Source of the DNA: Candidatus Pullilachnospira intestinigallinarum
GTDB taxonomy: Bacteria; Bacillota; Clostridia; Lachnospirales; Lachnospiraceae
DNA length: 35,112 bases
Direction of reading: 5' to 3'
NCBI GenBank assembly: GCA_018711275.1
Contig: DVIN01000058.1
Location: 1 to 35,112 of the forward strand
A program made the position numbers and the translations under genes. Below the pieces are notes generated by a model. The model ran no database searches and was not told the DNA's origin. It saw only the letters and a program-made list of their open reading frames with translations. The first letter of the stretch is position 1. Each line of letters begins with the position of its first letter. Shown piece after piece: positions 34,228 to 35,112 of the stretch.

Positions 34228-34677
34228 TCATAATCCGTTTTTTTCCGTCAGATCCCCCGGACCGAATCCCATGGGAAGCAGTTCCTCCAAAAGATATTCC
34301 CGATAATCCTCCGGACTTCTGGCCAGGATCACCACAAATTCCGCCGGACTGCAAAATTCCATCATCACCTGACGGCACACTCCGCAGGGCGCGCAGTAAT
34401 CCCGTTCCGTAAGACTGCTTCCCCGGGGACCTCCCACAATGGCAATCGCCGAAAACTTCCGTCTGCCTTCCGACACCGCTTTGAAGAAAGCGGTTCGTTC
34501 CGCACAATTTGTCGGGGTATACGCCGCATTTTCCACATTGCAGCCCCGGTAAATCGTCCCGTCCGGACACAGCAGCGCAGCGCCCACCTGAAAATGCGAA
34601 TACGGCGTATAGGCCATATCTCTGGCTTCAAGAGCTTCACGAATCAGCGTTTCACTGATTTTCCTTTCCAATCTCAT
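34228..34677 (-). CDS. cdd: Cytidine deaminase
   Basis: A 149-residue homotetrameric-type cytidine deaminase converting cytidine and deoxycytidine to uridine forms. The zinc motif is C58-A-E60 in TNCAERTAFFKAV, with the second part PC98GVC101RQVMMEF. YTPYSHFQVGAALL and GCNVENAAYTPTNCAE are standard. It has a somewhat longer C-terminal tail than the usual 130 or so residues (EELLPMGFGPGDL). The ATG at 34677 is nine bases from GGGGAGG; the in-frame upstream extension to 34779 crosses the promoter and is not coding. Confidence 0.95.
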   Translation of the reverse strand: MRLERKISETLIREALEARDMAYTPYSHFQVGAALLCPDGTIYRGCNVENAAYTPTNCAERTAFFKAVSEGRRKFSAIAIVGGPRGSSLTERDYCAPCGVCRQVMMEFCSPAEFVVILARSPEDYREYLLEELLPMGFGPGDLTEKNGL

Positions 34678-34711
34678 GATGTTCTTCCTCCCCTTCTTTT
34701 TTCCTGTTATA

Positions 34712-34740
34712 ATTATAAAGGAAAGCACCCGATGATTCAA
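34712..34740 (-). promoter_or_regulatory. Promoter of the cdd-add unit
   Basis: Minus-strand TTGAAT (34740-34735) and consensus TATAAT (34717-34712) with a 17-base spacer. The sequence from 34741 to 34901 shows no gene or other feature. Confidence 0.75.
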
Positions 34741-34901
34741 GAAATCCTTCCCTCTCCGGACAGCACGCCCCAAATCCACATTTTTTCAGGCACACCGGAC
34801 CCGGAAGACAGACTCCTCCCGGAAATCCTCGAAGGAAATCAGAAAAAGTTCACATCACAAATTCAGAAAAAAGGAATAACAGGAAATGAGCTTTGACAGG
34901 C

Positions 34902-34981
34902 TGCGGTCAGTGGGACTCGAACCCACACGGTTACCCACTGGCACCTAAAACCAGCGCGTCTGCCAATTCCGCCATGACCGC
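34902..34981 (-). tRNA. tRNA-Leu (anticodon TAG)
   Basis: The minus strand folds as a tRNA with acceptor GCGGTCA/TGACCGC, discriminator A, anticodon arm CTGGT-TTTAGGT-GCCAG giving TAG, and T arm GTGGG-TTCGAGT-CCCAC. The variable arm is long for a class II tRNA (about 80 bases in all), as expected for leucine. The 3' CCA is not encoded. Confidence 0.95.
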
Positions 34982-35009
34982 AGAAGATTTTGCGAGACAA
35001 CACTCGCGC

Positions 35010-35043
35010 AAAAAAGAAAAAGGACAAGCGTTTCGGCTTGTCC
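35010..35043 (-). terminator. Terminator between tRNA-Lys and tRNA-Leu
   Basis: On the minus strand GGACAAGC and GCTTGTCC form an 8-bp stem with a 6-base loop, followed by TTTTTCTTTTTT. It lies directly after tRNA-Lys. Confidence 0.8.
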
Positions 35044-35045
35044 AA

Positions 35046-35112
35046 TGAGACATCGGGGATTCGAACCCCGGACAACTTGATTAAAAGTCAAGTGCTCTAC
35101 CAACTGAGCTAA
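35046..35112 (-). tRNA. tRNA-Lys (anticodon TTT), partial
   Basis: The anticodon arm CTTGA-CTTTTAA-TCAAG gives TTT, the T arm is CGGGG-TTCGAAT-CCCCG, and the D arm TTAGCTCAGTTGGTAGAGC is visible. The 3' acceptor strand ATGTCTC with discriminator A is present, but the 5' acceptor bases run off the right edge of the window. Confidence 0.93.

Noticed and set aside
34231..34570. N-terminal extension of adenosine deaminase to 34570
   Set aside because: The extra codons are the shadow of cdd in another frame; a good ribosome binding site supports the ATG at 34198.
1..35112. Search for CRISPR arrays, insertion sequences, prophage, toxin-antitoxin or defence genes
   Set aside because: No spaced identical repeats, transposase motifs, integrase or phage proteins were seen; the only tandem array is the coding repeat in the amidase.

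Overview
The window reads as chromosomal core sequence from an anaerobic, low-to-mid GC Firmicute, most likely a Lachnospiraceae-type clostridium. The evidence is family content: a class III (oxygen-sensitive) ribonucleotide reductase, a TPP-riboswitch-controlled ThiT, a DUF4364 regulator, zinc-type L31, DUF1540 and DUF1385 proteins, RarA, HflX and a choline/cell-wall-binding-repeat amidase. Ribosome binding sites are strong AGGAGG types, and sigma-A-like promoters with 16-18 bp spacers recur. I saw no insertion sequence, prophage, CRISPR array, plasmid origin or broken gene. Only the two ends are truncated: the start of a minus-strand gene at 1-17 and a tRNA-Lys at the right edge.

Layout. 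1-1327: thiamine uptake, with promoter, TPP riboswitch with intrinsic terminator, then thiT. 1343-2912: a radical SAM protein and a DUF4364 winged-helix protein on the plus strand. 2918-4956: rarA and a polysaccharide deacetylase on the minus strand. 5055-6458: the infC-rpmI-rplT translation operon, with an unusual ATT start codon and a structured attenuator leader. 6585-8744: two tandem paralogous lipoproteins on the plus strand. 8797-9509: two small minus-strand genes, a Cys-rich DUF1540 protein and a 61-residue membrane protein. 9633-10579: a DegV lipid-binding protein. 10588-16042: the minus-strand arginine operon argC-argJ-argB-argD followed by a hydroxyacid dehydrogenase. 16067-17603: divergent argG, with ArgR-like boxes in the shared control region. 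17625-20858: a large secreted amidase with two catalytic domains on either side of a 60-bp tandem repeat array. 20877-34677: one long run of minus-strand housekeeping genes (in transcription order cdd, ada, rho, rpmE, DUF1385, prmC, prfA, nucleotidyltransferase, glmM, TPR lipoprotein, hflX, nrdD). 34902-35112: tRNA-Leu(TAG) and a partial tRNA-Lys(TTT).

How the genes work together. ArgC, ArgJ, ArgB and ArgD convert glutamate to ornithine through the acetyl-recycling route, because ArgJ is the bifunctional type. ArgG makes argininosuccinate from citrulline; argF and argH are not in the window. cdd and ada salvage nucleosides, and nrdD makes deoxynucleotides anaerobically under a likely NrdR operator pair. 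prmC methylates the release factor encoded by prfA beside it, with rpmE, the DUF1385 protein and rho in the same neighbourhood. glmM feeds peptidoglycan synthesis, while the amidase and deacetylase act on the envelope.

I did not find a convincing new multi-gene system. The items most worth a second look are the dual-amidase repeat protein, the NrdD-redoxin fusion with its paired NrdR boxes, the ATT start and three-segment attenuator of infC, and the tandem lipoprotein pair.
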